A DNA stretch of 64,000 nucleotides from Micromonospora gifhornensis. Its GTDB lineage: Bacteria; Actinomycetota; Actinomycetes; Mycobacteriales; Micromonosporaceae. The notes beneath the pieces are model-generated. The model was not told the DNA's origin. It did no database searches and saw only the letters and a program-made list of their open reading frames with translations. The DNA is taken from contig NZ_BOPA01000002.1 in the NCBI RefSeq assembly GCF_016863515.1, positions 1 through 64,000 on the forward strand, in the 5' to 3' direction. Made by a program: the position numbers and the translations under genes. This document shows, piece by piece, positions 8,461-16,901 of this stretch; position 1 is the first letter of the stretch; every line of letters starts with the position of its first letter.

Positions 8461-9504
8461 ATGACCCAGCACAGTCGCCGCCGGCTGCTCTTCGGCGGGG
8501 CGGCCGTCGGGGCCGGCGTACTGCTCGCCGGCTGCACCAGCAACGAACAGGCCACACCGACCGAGGCGCAGACCAAGGCGGCCGAGGGCGGCGGCAACGC
8601 CGAGCCCGGCAAGCAGGTGACCATCGGCTTCTCCGCCCCGGCCGCCGACCACGGCTGGATCGCCGCGATCACCAACAACGCCAAGGCGCAGGCCGCCGCG
8701 TACTCCGATGTGGAGTTCAAGACGGTCGAGGCCGGCGCGGACGCGGCGGCCCAGCGGGCGGCGCTGTCCACGCTGATCTCGCAGAAGCCCGACGTGATCG
8801 TGCTGCTGCCGCACGACGGCAAGGAGCTCAACTCGTTCGGCCTGGAGGCGATGCAGGCCGGCATCCCGGTGGTCAACCTGGACCGGGCCTTCCCGGACGC
8901 CAAGGCGTACCGGTTGCAGATCAAGGGCGACAACTACGGCATGGGCGTCTCCGCCGCCACCTTCATCGTCGAGCAGCTCAAGGCCAAGGGCGTGAGCAAC
9001 CCGGTGATCGCCGAGATCGCCGGCATGGACGAGCTGGAGCTGACCCAGGAGCGTACGCAGGGCTTCAACGACACCCTGGCCCAGCACGGTTTCAAGGTGG
9101 CCAACCGGCGGGCGGCCCGGTTCACCGTCGACTCCGGCCAGCAGGAGACGAGCCAGCTGCTCCAGGCCCTGCCGAAGATCGACGCGATCTGGAACCACGA
9201 CGACGACCAGGGCATCGGCGTCCTGGCGGCGATCAGCCAGGCCAACCGCAACGAGTTCTTCATGGTCGGCGGTGCCGGCTCGAAGAAGGCGATGGAGGAC
9301 ATCCAGGCCGACAACACGGTGCTCAAGGCCACGGTGACCTACAGCCCGTCGATGGCCTCGTCGGCCATCTCGCTGGCCCGGCTGATCGGCCAGGAGCGGG
9401 GCATGTCCGACCTGGTGGAGCTCCAGGTGCCCAAGGAGATCATCCTCGCCTCCGAAACGATCACCAAGGAGAACGCGAGCAACTACCTCAAGCTCGGGTT
9501 CTGA
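8461..9504 (+). CDS. Sugar-binding lipoprotein (RbsB-like, periplasmic-binding type 4)
   Basis: A 347-residue extracellular solute-binding protein. The N-terminus has a twin-arginine-like motif (SRRRLLF, residues 5-11) and a lipobox LLAGC with C25 as the acylated cysteine, so it is probably exported and lipid-anchored. The body follows the RbsB pattern: a first beta strand TIGFSAPAADHGWIAAI, then KPDVIVLLPHDGKEL and VVNLDRAF. AGGAGG five bases before the ATG at 8461 favours this start over the GTG at 8458. It lies third in the importer operon and defines its substrate, which the sequence does not reveal. Confidence 0.93.
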   Translation: MTQHSRRRLLFGGAAVGAGVLLAGCTSNEQATPTEAQTKAAEGGGNAEPGKQVTIGFSAPAADHGWIAAITNNAKAQAAAYSDVEFKTVEAGADAAAQRAALSTLISQKPDVIVLLPHDGKELNSFGLEAMQAGIPVVNLDRAFPDAKAYRLQIKGDNYGMGVSAATFIVEQLKAKGVSNPVIAEIAGMDELELTQERTQGFNDTLAQHGFKVANRRAARFTVDSGQQETSQLLQALPKIDAIWNHDDDQGIGVLAAISQANRNEFFMVGGAGSKKAMEDIQADNTVLKATVTYSPSMASSAISLARLIGQERGMSDLVELQVPKEIILASETITKENASNYLKLGF

Positions 9505-9527
9505 TACGACCGGGGGGAGACCCAACC

Positions 9528-10736
9528 TTGTCCACGAACGACAACGAACTGCGGGTCGGCATGGTCGGCTACGCGTTCATGGGCGCCGCGCACTCACAGG
9601 CGTGGCGCACCGTGAACCGGGTGTTCGACCTGCCGGCGCGGGCCCGGATGGCGCTCATCTGCGGCCGGGACTCCGGAAAGGTGGCCGAGGCCGCCGACCG
9701 GCTCGGCTGGGACGAGCACACCACTGACTGGCGGGAGCTGGTGTCCCGACCAGACATCGACGTGGTGGACATCTGCACACCGGGTGACAGCCACGCCGAG
9801 ATCGCGTTGGCCGCGCTGGCCGCCGGCAAGCACGTACTGTGCGAGAAGCCGCTTGCCAACACAGTCGCCGAGGCGCAGGAGATGACCGCCGCGGCGGCCA
9901 CCGCCCGCGCCGGCGGGGCGCGGTCGATGTGCGGATTCAACTATCGGCGGGTGCCCGCGGTGGCGCTGATGCGCCAGCTGGTCGCCGAGGGGCGGCTCGG
10001 CGAGATCCGGCACGTGCGGGCCACCTACCTGCAGGACTGGATCGTGGACCCGCAGTTCCCGCTGGTCTGGCGGCTGCGTAAGGAGGTGTCCGGCTCCGGC
10101 GCGCTCGGTGACATCGGTGCGCACATCATCGACCTCACCCAGTACGTCACCGGTCAGCAGATCACCGGCGTGAGCGCGGTGACGGAGACGTTCGTCAAGG
10201 AACGGCCGCTGCCGAGCGAGTCCAGCGGGCTGGCCGCGCAGACCGACGGGGGCAGCGCCGCCACCGGACCGGTCACCGTCGACGACGCGGCGATCTTCGT
10301 CGCCCGGCTCAACGGCGGGGCGTTGGCCACGTACGAGGCGACCCGGTTCGCCACCGGGCGTAAGAACGCTCTCCGAGTGGAGATCAACGGGTCGCTGGGC
10401 ACCGTCGCCTTCGACCTGGAGCGACTCAACGAGCTGGAGTACTACGACGCGACGCGACCCGCCGCCGAGCAGGGCTTCAGCCGGATCCTGGTGACCGAGG
10501 GCGATCACCCGTACCTGTCGGCCTGGTGGCCGCCGGGGCACATCATCGGGTACGAGCACTCCTTCACCCACCAGATGCGCGACTTCATCGAGGCGGTGGC
10601 GACCGGGGTCGACCCGAGCCCGTCCTTCGCCGAGGCGTTGCAGGTGCAACTGGTGCTGGACGCGGTGGTCCGGTCGGCCGAACTGGGGTCCTCGTGGACC
10701 GCTGTGGAGCCGGCACTGGCGACGGCCACCGCCTGA
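9528..10736 (+). CDS. Gfo/Idh/MocA family oxidoreductase
   Basis: A 402-residue NAD(P)-dependent sugar or cyclitol dehydrogenase. The Rossmann motif GMVGYAFMG is at residues 11-19, the CEKPLA motif near 104-109, and the substrate-domain motif GALGDIGAHIIDL near 185-197, whose H is a usual catalytic residue. The start is TTG at 9528, nine bases after GGGGGGAG. It follows the lipoprotein gene by 23 bases, so it should oxidise the imported sugar. Family members act on myo-inositol, glucose, 3-keto precursors and others. A 14-bp hairpin 78 bases downstream probably ends the operon. Confidence 0.92.
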   Translation: MSTNDNELRVGMVGYAFMGAAHSQAWRTVNRVFDLPARARMALICGRDSGKVAEAADRLGWDEHTTDWRELVSRPDIDVVDICTPGDSHAEIALAALAAGKHVLCEKPLANTVAEAQEMTAAAATARAGGARSMCGFNYRRVPAVALMRQLVAEGRLGEIRHVRATYLQDWIVDPQFPLVWRLRKEVSGSGALGDIGAHIIDLTQYVTGQQITGVSAVTETFVKERPLPSESSGLAAQTDGGSAATGPVTVDDAAIFVARLNGGALATYEATRFATGRKNALRVEINGSLGTVAFDLERLNELEYYDATRPAAEQGFSRILVTEGDHPYLSAWWPPGHIIGYEHSFTHQMRDFIEAVATGVDPSPSFAEALQVQLVLDAVVRSAELGSSWTAVEPALATATA

Positions 10737-10813
10737 GCCACCTTCGGTACTCGACCGGCGAGGGCCGGCCGCGGTTGCGCCCCGCGGCCGGAACGGGTCG
10801 GGTACCGGAGGAC

Positions 10814-10844
10814 GTGCCCTCGGGCCGCCCGGCCCGCAGGGCAC
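10814..10844 (+). terminator. Hairpin after the sugar-import operon
   Basis: GTGCCCTCGGGCCG pairs with CGGCCCGcAGGGCAC: a 14-bp stem with one bulged base and a 2-base loop. It lies 78 bases after the dehydrogenase stop. There is no T run, which is common for actinobacterial terminators. Confidence 0.6.
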
Positions 10845-11195
10845 GAGCAGTGCGGTTCCTCCGGTGCGGTCGGACCGGGATTCCCCGGCCGTACCGGAGG
10901 ACCGCCGCCCGATTCGTACCAACCGGCCCCAGGACCCACCCGGGGCTTGCACCGGAGGAGTTTCCAGTCGTCGTCCGGCCGGTCGCGTTGCCATGCGGCC
11001 GGACCGGATGCGGGTAGGCAGAGGCGAGACGCCGACCGTCGATGCCTGCCAGCCCCGTCCGTCCGTACCGCTCCGGGTCGCCGGTCCGGCGGTGACGCCG
11101 CCGACGTCGGCGCCGGTCGGTTGACTCGCATCGGAGCGGGCGGCGGACGGGGCGCAACATCCCCAGGACGTTCTGTCGATCGGGAAAGGAGCGCC
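10845..11195. other. Upstream region of the ebo-like operon
   Basis: About 350 GC-rich bases without a convincing gene. The string GTACCGGAGGAC at 10891-10902 repeats one at 10802-10813 beside the upstream hairpin. AAAGGAG at 11185-11191 is the ribosome binding site of the next gene. I see no clear promoter hexamers. Confidence 0.5.
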
Positions 11196-12356
11196 ATGCG
11201 TACGGGTATCTGGCTGGTGGGAGCACGCGGCTCGGTCGCGACCACCAGCATCGTCGGGGCGCTCGCGTTGCGCGCCGGGCTGACCAGGCCGACCGGGTGT
11301 GTCACCGAACTGCCCGCGGTAGGTGGTCCCGCCCTACCGACCTTCTCCGACCTGGTCTTCGGCGGACACGACGTGGTCGCCACCCCACTGGCCAAGCGGG
11401 CCGAGACGCTCGCCGCCGCCGGGGTGCTGCCCGCTCGACTGGTCGCCGCGCTGCCCGAGGAACTGGCCGCGGTCGACCGGGACCTGCGTCCCGCACCGAC
11501 CGACGGCAGTCAGGCCGACCGGGCCGCCGCGATCGTCCGCGACCTCACCGAGTTCCGTGACCGGCACGGGTTGGTCCGGGTCGTGGTGGTAAACGTCTCG
11601 GCCACCGAAGCGGCCCCCGAGCCGCACCCCGCCCACGCCGACCCGGCTGCTCTGAGCGCCGCCCTCACCGGCCCCGACGAGGTGCTGCCGCCCAGCTCGC
11701 TGTACGCGTACGCGGCGGTGACGGCGGGCTGCCCGTACGTCGACTTCACCCCGTCGACCGGGCTGCGGTTGCCGGCGCTGAGCGCGTTGGCCGAGCAGCA
11801 CCGGGTGCCGTACGCCGGGCACGACGGCAAGACCGGCGAGACGCTGCTCAAGTCCGTACTGGCTCCGATGTTCGCGATGCGCAACCTGCATGTGCGCTCC
11901 TGGTCCGGGACCAACCTGCTCGGCGGGGGAGACGGCGCCACCCTGGCCGACCCGGCCGCCAACGCCGCAAAGGTACGCAGCAAGCAGCGGGTGCTCGGCG
12001 AGACGCTCGGCTACCTGCCCCAGGGGGACACCCGCATCGACTACGTCGAGGAACTGGGCGACTTCAAGACCGCCTGGGATCTGATCACCTTCGCCGGCTT
12101 CCTCGGCACCGGCATGCGGTTGGAGTTCACCTGGCACGGCTGCGACTCGGCGCTGGCCGCCCCGCTCGTGCTGGACCTGGCCCGGCTCACCGCCGCGGCG
12201 CACGCCGCCGGACGTAGCGGGCCGCTTACCGAGCTGGCGTTCTTCTTCAAGGACCCGCTCGGTGAAGGCACCCACTCGCTTGCCGACCAGTGGACCCGGC
12301 TGTGCGAGTTCGCCCACCGGCTGCACACCGGAGGCACCGATGACCCGCGTGGCTGA
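11196..12356 (+). CDS. Inositol-3-phosphate synthase family protein (first gene of ebo-like operon)
   Basis: A 386-residue protein of the myo-inositol-1-phosphate synthase family, which cyclises glucose-6-phosphate using NAD. Visible features are the Rossmann loop GARGSVATT at 9-17, DFTPSTG and the catalytic-region strings GHDGKTGETLLKS, SWSGTNLLGGGDG, SKQRVLG and FTWHGCDS. The first in-frame ATG with a good site (AAAGGAG) is used. It opens an operon of eight overlapping genes. In ebo operons of other bacteria this place is filled by a dehydroquinate-synthase-like cyclase (EboD), so this enzyme may supply a cyclitol phosphate to the pathway. It could also be the cell's general inositol-phosphate synthase, but its linkage argues against that. 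Confidence 0.88.
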   Translation: MRTGIWLVGARGSVATTSIVGALALRAGLTRPTGCVTELPAVGGPALPTFSDLVFGGHDVVATPLAKRAETLAAAGVLPARLVAALPEELAAVDRDLRPAPTDGSQADRAAAIVRDLTEFRDRHGLVRVVVVNVSATEAAPEPHPAHADPAALSAALTGPDEVLPPSSLYAYAAVTAGCPYVDFTPSTGLRLPALSALAEQHRVPYAGHDGKTGETLLKSVLAPMFAMRNLHVRSWSGTNLLGGGDGATLADPAANAAKVRSKQRVLGETLGYLPQGDTRIDYVEELGDFKTAWDLITFAGFLGTGMRLEFTWHGCDSALAAPLVLDLARLTAAAHAAGRSGPLTELAFFFKDPLGEGTHSLADQWTRLCEFAHRLHTGGTDDPRG

Positions 12357-13236
12357 CCTCGTCGAGTTGGTCCGGGCCCCGGCCGCCCTCTCGGTGCCCG
12401 GTGACGTGGTCGCCGGTGCCGCCGCGGCCGGCGCGCTCGGTCCCCGTACGCCGGCTCTGGCGACCGCGTCGGTGCTGCTCTACTGGGCCGGCATGGCCGC
12501 AAACGACTGGGCCGACCGAGAGTTGGACGCGGTCGAACGCCCGGAACGGCCCATCCCGAGCGGGCGGATCAGCCCCGGTGCGGCGGTCGGCCTCGCCGCC
12601 GGCCTCACCGCCGCGGGCGTCGGGCTCGCCGCCGCCGCCGGGGGACGTCGCGCCGCCGCCGTCGCGGTGCCGTTGGCCGCCACCATCTGGGGGTACGACC
12701 TCCTGGCCAAGAACACCGCCGCCGGCCCGGCCGTGATGGCCGCCTGCCGTGGGCTGGACGTGCTGCTCGGTGCCGCCGGTGGCCGCCCGCTGCGGGCACT
12801 GCCGGCAGCGGTGACCGTGGCCGCACACACCTGGACCGTCACCGCCCTGTCCCGACGCGAGGTAGACGGCGCGGACAAGGCGCTTCCGCTGCGTACGCTC
12901 GCCGGCACCGCCCTGGTCGCGGCGAGCACCGCGGTACCGCCCGGACGCCGTGAGGGGCGCTTCGGCGCCGGTGGCCGGGCGGTCGGCGCGGTGGCGGGGG
13001 CGCTGCCGGCCGTTCTCGCCGGGTGGTACGCCGCCCGCTACGGCGCCGCGCAGGCGCGGGTGGTCAGCGAGCCCACCGCCGGGCGGGTCCGCGCGGCGGT
13101 CGGTGCCGGCATCACCGGTCTGCCCGCCCTGCAGGGCGCGCTGACCGCGCGGGCCGGTGCCGGCCTGCTCGGGGTGGCCGTGGCGGCGGCGGCACCGCTG
13201 GGCCGACGGCTGGCCCGGAAGGTCTCCCCGACATGA
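12340..13236 (+). CDS. eboC: UbiA-type prenyltransferase EboC
   Basis: A 298-residue membrane protein of the UbiA superfamily. The first aspartate motif NDWADRELDAVERPERP begins at residue 55 and is followed by IPSG. The second conserved region reads YDLLAKN then ACRGLDVLLG near 135-155. Several hydrophobic segments follow. UbiA enzymes join a prenyl diphosphate to an aromatic or polar acceptor in the membrane. The start overlaps the upstream gene by 17 bases and the stop forms ATGA with the next gene. Neighbours EboA, EboB, EboE and EboF identify it as EboC. The acceptor could be the cyclitol made by the preceding enzyme, which is inference. Confidence 0.88.
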   Translation: MTRVADLVELVRAPAALSVPGDVVAGAAAAGALGPRTPALATASVLLYWAGMAANDWADRELDAVERPERPIPSGRISPGAAVGLAAGLTAAGVGLAAAAGGRRAAAVAVPLAATIWGYDLLAKNTAAGPAVMAACRGLDVLLGAAGGRPLRALPAAVTVAAHTWTVTALSRREVDGADKALPLRTLAGTALVAASTAVPPGRREGRFGAGGRAVGAVAGALPAVLAGWYAARYGAAQARVVSEPTAGRVRAAVGAGITGLPALQGALTARAGAGLLGVAVAAAAPLGRRLARKVSPT

Positions 13237-14207
13237 CCGCCGCCGAGAGCACGCCCGTCCCCGCGGTCGGCGGGTCCGGCGGCCTACGCTTCGGGTACGG
13301 CACCAACGGCTTCGCCAACCATCGTCTCGACGACGCTCTGGCGGTCATCGCCGACCTCGGTTACGTCGGTGTCGCGCTGACCCTGGACCACGACCATCTC
13401 GACCCGTTCGCGCCGGAACTGGCCCGGCGGGTCGACGCCGTCGCGCGTCGGCTGACCGAACTCGGCCTCGCCGTGGTGATCGAGACGGGCGCCCGGTACC
13501 TGCTCGACCCGTGGCGCAAGCACGCCCCGACGCTGCTGCACGACGACGCCGCGCTGCGGGTGGAGTTCCTGCGCCGGGCCGTGGCCATCGGCGCCGACCT
13601 CGGTGCCGAGGCGGTCTCCTTCTGGGCCGGGGTACGCCCCGAGGCGGTCGCACCGACCCTGGCCTGGGACCGCCTGGTGGCCGGCAGTGCCACAGTCGTC
13701 GAGGCGGCCGACCGGGCCGGGGTGACGCTCGGTTTCGAACCGGAGCCGGGCATGCTGGTCGAGGACATCGCCGGCTGGCGGCGGCTGCACGCGGCGCTCG
13801 ACGCGCCGGCCTGCCTGGGCATCACCCTCGACATCGGACACTGTCGCTGCCTGGAGTCGCTGTCGGTGCCGGACTGCGTCCGTGACGTCGGCCCGCACCT
13901 GGTCAACGTGCAGATCGACGACATGCGGCGCGGGACGCACGAGCATCTGGAGTTCGGCGAGGGCGAGATCGACTTCCCGCCGGTGCTGGCCGCGTTGCGT
14001 GAGGTCGACTACCGGGGCCTGGTCGCGGTCGAGTTGCCGCGCCACTCGCACGCCGCACCGGCCGTCGCCGCCCGATCGCTTGATTACCTGCGCAACGCCT
14101 CCACCGCGCTGCCCACCCCCGCCACGCCGATGACCAGCACTTCTGAGTGTGCCGCCGCGGCGGACGACATTCCTACCGGCCGTGGGGACGACCCGGGCCT
14201 GCGATGA
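13233..14207 (+). CDS. Sugar phosphate isomerase/epimerase-like TIM-barrel protein in ebo-like operon
   Basis: A 324-residue xylose-isomerase-like/AP-endonuclease-2 TIM barrel. It shows typical metal-site strings: GFEPEPG near 168 (Glu), TLDIGHC near 205 (Asp, His), VNVQIDDMRRGTHEH near 228 and GEGEIDF near 244. It starts with ATG within the ATGA overlap with eboC. It is distinct from EboE, also a TIM barrel, encoded further on, so the operon has two such enzymes. The substrate is unknown; isomerisation or epimerisation of the cyclitol or sugar made in the operon is a reasonable idea. The last 35 residues are low-complexity and probably disordered. Confidence 0.85.
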   Translation: MTAAESTPVPAVGGSGGLRFGYGTNGFANHRLDDALAVIADLGYVGVALTLDHDHLDPFAPELARRVDAVARRLTELGLAVVIETGARYLLDPWRKHAPTLLHDDAALRVEFLRRAVAIGADLGAEAVSFWAGVRPEAVAPTLAWDRLVAGSATVVEAADRAGVTLGFEPEPGMLVEDIAGWRRLHAALDAPACLGITLDIGHCRCLESLSVPDCVRDVGPHLVNVQIDDMRRGTHEHLEFGEGEIDFPPVLAALREVDYRGLVAVELPRHSHAAPAVAARSLDYLRNASTALPTPATPMTSTSECAAAADDIPTGRGDDPGLR

Positions 14208-14242
14208 CGAGGCAGCGCGACATGAGAGGGGTGAGGACGGCG

Positions 14243-14860
14243 ATGAGATCGGACGACCTGCGGGCGGCCCTGCGGGGCATACCCGATCCGGACTGGCTGG
14301 TGGCGGCCCTGGCGGGCGTCGCGGCACAGCCGTCGGCGATCACGAGGTTCTTCCCGGCGGTCGGTCGGCGCTGCGGCCGGGCCGACCTGCCCGACCTGCC
14401 CGGTTGGACCGCCGACGAGGCGGCCCGCGCGCTGCTGCTGGCCAACCTGCCGGCCGAGCACGCCGAGCGGGCCGAAGCGCTGTACCGCACCGGCGACGCC
14501 GCCGAGAAGCGGGCCGTGCTCAAGGCGTTGCCGCTGCTGCCGATCGGTGCGGCCGGGGTGCCGCTGCTGCACGACGCGCTGCGTACCAACGACACCCGGC
14601 TGATCGCCGCCGCCCTCGGCCCGTACGCGGCACACCTCGACGCGTCGACCTGGCGGCAGGCGGTGCTCAAGTGCGTCTTCACCGGCGTACCGCTGGCGGT
14701 GGTGGCGGATCTCGACGCCCGCGCCGACGGGGAACTGGCGGTGATGCTCGCCGGGCTCGCCGCCGAACGGCAGGCCGCGGGCCGGAACATGCCCGACGAC
14801 GCCACCGCGCTGCTGGACCGGCTCACCGCCGGCAGCCAACCGCACCACAGGGAGGCGTGA
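14243..14860 (+). CDS. eboA: EboA domain protein
   Basis: A helical, Ala- and Leu-rich protein of about 205 residues, matching EboA, the family of unknown biochemical role that marks ebo operons. Visible features are ITRFFPAVGRRCGR, then EAARALLLANLP, EKRAVLKALPLLP and TNDTRLIAAALGPYAA, a HEAT-like series of helices. Two starts are possible: ATG at 14204, which forms ATGA with the upstream stop (218 residues), and ATG at 14243, six bases after GGTGAGG. I chose the latter for its ribosome site and family-like N-terminus. The stop overlaps the next start by one base. Confidence 0.82.
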   Translation: MRSDDLRAALRGIPDPDWLVAALAGVAAQPSAITRFFPAVGRRCGRADLPDLPGWTADEAARALLLANLPAEHAERAEALYRTGDAAEKRAVLKALPLLPIGAAGVPLLHDALRTNDTRLIAAALGPYAAHLDASTWRQAVLKCVFTGVPLAVVADLDARADGELAVMLAGLAAERQAAGRNMPDDATALLDRLTAGSQPHHREA

Positions 14861-15711
14861 TGCGCATCTTCGACCCGCACATCCACATGACGTCCCGCAC
14901 CACCGACGACTACGAGCGGATGGCCGCCGCAGGGGTGCAGGCGATCGTGGAGCCGGCGTTCTGGCTGGGCCAGCCGCGTACCAACGTCGGATCGTTCACC
15001 GACTACTTCGACTCGCTTGTCGGCTGGGAGCCGTTCCGGGCCGGACAGTTCGGGATACGCCACCACGCCACGGTCGCGCTGAACCCGAAGGAGGCCAACG
15101 ACCCGCGTTGCCGGCCGGTGCTCGACGTGCTGCCCCGCTACCTGGAGAAGGACGGCGTGGTCGCGGTCGGCGAGATCGGGTACGACTCGATGACGCCGGA
15201 GGAGGACGCCGCCTTCGCCGCCCAACTCGCCCTGGCGGTCGCCCACGACCTGCCGGCGCTGGTGCACACCCCGCACCGGGACAAGGCCCGCGGTGTGGAC
15301 CGCACCCTCGCCGTGGTCGCCGAGTCCGGCATCGAGCCGGGGCGCGTGGTGGTCGACCACCTCAACGAGGTGACCGTGAAACAGGTCCGGGACACCGGCT
15401 GCTGGCTCGGCTTCTCGATCTATCCGGACACCAAGATGTCGCCGCCCCGGATGGTCGAACTGCTCAAGGCGTACGGAACCGAGCGGATGCTCGTCAACTC
15501 CGCCGCCGACTGGGGGCGCTCGGACCCGCTGCTGACCCGGGCCACCGGCGAGGCGATGCTGGCTGCCGGGTTCACCGACGAGGATGTCGACCGGGTGCTC
15601 TGGCGCAACCCGATCGAGTTCTACGGGCAGTCGGGTCGACTCGACCTCAGCGACGGTGACGGTGCCGAGGCCACCTTCGCCGGCAACTCGATCCTGCGTG
15701 GCGGCGGCTGA
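14860..15711 (+). CDS. eboB: TatD-like metal-dependent hydrolase EboB
   Basis: A 283-residue amidohydrolase-fold protein. The metal ligands expected for TatD relatives are present: HIH at 7-9, GEIGYD near 104, LVHTPH near 130, VVDHLNE near 165 and SAADWGRSDPL near 215. TatD enzymes are usually nucleases, but the ebo member is thought to act on a small metabolite. The ATG overlaps the EboA stop (TGATG), and the ribosome site is GGGAGG. It lies between EboA and EboE, as in known ebo operons. Length is normal. Confidence 0.88.
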   Translation: MRIFDPHIHMTSRTTDDYERMAAAGVQAIVEPAFWLGQPRTNVGSFTDYFDSLVGWEPFRAGQFGIRHHATVALNPKEANDPRCRPVLDVLPRYLEKDGVVAVGEIGYDSMTPEEDAAFAAQLALAVAHDLPALVHTPHRDKARGVDRTLAVVAESGIEPGRVVVDHLNEVTVKQVRDTGCWLGFSIYPDTKMSPPRMVELLKAYGTERMLVNSAADWGRSDPLLTRATGEAMLAAGFTDEDVDRVLWRNPIEFYGQSGRLDLSDGDGAEATFAGNSILRGGG

Positions 15712-16901
15712 TGCGACTACGGCATGCCGGCGGGCGCACCATCCACCTCGGCTACTGCACGAACGTGCATCCCGCCGAGGACCTCGCCGGCATCCTCGCC
15801 CAACTCGACAGCTACGCCGTACCGGTCCGTACGGCGCTCGGTGCCGACCTGCTCGGCCTGGGCCTGTGGCTGGCCGCCCCGGTCGCCGCCGAACTGGCCG
15901 CCGACGCGGACGCCCGCCGTCGGTTGCGCACCGCGTTGACGGTACGAGGGCTGGAGGTGGTCACGCTCAACGGCTTCCCGTACGCCGCCTTCCAGGCGCC
16001 GGTGGTCAAGGGCGCGGTCTACCAGCCGGACTGGACCACGCAGGAGCGGCTGGACTACACGCTGGATCTGGCCCGGGTGCTGGCCGACCTGCTGCCCGAC
16101 GACGCCGCCCGGGGCTCGATCTCCACCCTGCCGTTGGCCTGGCGTACGCCCTGGGACACCGCAGGTGCGGACGCGGCCCGGAGGCGTCTCGACCAGCTCG
16201 CCGCCGGCCTGGCCGCCGTCGAGCGGGACAGCGGCCGGGTGATCCGGGTCGGCTTCGAACCCGAGCCCGGCTGCGTGGTGGAGAGCAGCGCGCAGGCGGT
16301 GTCGGCGTTGTCCGGAATGGACACCGAGCGGCTCGGCATCTGCCTGGACCTGGCCCATCTCGCCTGCGCGTGGGAGGAGCCGAGCGTCGCCCTCGACCGG
16401 CTGACCGCGGCCGGCCTGCCGGTGGTGAAGGTGCAGGTGTCCGCCGCGCTGGAGGCCACCGACCCGGCGGGCGAGACGGCCGCGCTGCGCCGCTGGGTCG
16501 AGCCGCGGTTCCTGCACCAGACCCGTACCGTCGGCTGCGCCGGATCGCCCGACCCGGCGGACCCCCGGTGGGCCGCCGACGACCTCGATGTCGCTCTCGA
16601 CGCCGGGCTGCCCGGCCCGTGGCGGGTGCACTACCACGTGCCGTTGCACGCCCCGCCCGAACCGCCGCTGGACTCGACCCTGCCGGTGCTGCGCGCCGCG
16701 CTGGCCGCCCTCTTCACCGGGGCCGACGCCGGCTGCGACCACCTCGACGTCGAGACGTACACCTGGGGGGTGCTGCCGGCCGCGCGGCGCCCCGGCACCG
16801 ATGCGGAGCTGGCCGCCGGGATCGCCGCCGAGTTGGCCTTCGCCCGCGACGAACTGGTCGCCCTCGGGCTGACCCCGACCGAAACGGTGGTTACCCCATG
16901 A
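15711..16901 (+). CDS. eboE: Metabolite traffic protein EboE
   Basis: A 396-residue TIM-barrel protein of the xylose-isomerase-like superfamily. Features typical of EboE are an early HLGYCTNVHPAEDL, VTLNGFPYAAFQ near 83-94, LPLAWRTPWD near 142, GFEPEPGC near 180, CLDLAHLACAWEEP near 210 and the C-terminal DVETYTWGVLP near 345. The ATG overlaps the EboB stop by one base. EboE is required with the other Ebo proteins for moving the scytonemin monomer to the cyanobacterial periplasm in published work. The reaction it performs is not known. Confidence 0.88.
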   Translation: MRLRHAGGRTIHLGYCTNVHPAEDLAGILAQLDSYAVPVRTALGADLLGLGLWLAAPVAAELAADADARRRLRTALTVRGLEVVTLNGFPYAAFQAPVVKGAVYQPDWTTQERLDYTLDLARVLADLLPDDAARGSISTLPLAWRTPWDTAGADAARRRLDQLAAGLAAVERDSGRVIRVGFEPEPGCVVESSAQAVSALSGMDTERLGICLDLAHLACAWEEPSVALDRLTAAGLPVVKVQVSAALEATDPAGETAALRRWVEPRFLHQTRTVGCAGSPDPADPRWAADDLDVALDAGLPGPWRVHYHVPLHAPPEPPLDSTLPVLRAALAALFTGADAGCDHLDVETYTWGVLPAARRPGTDAELAAGIAAELAFARDELVALGLTPTETVVTP

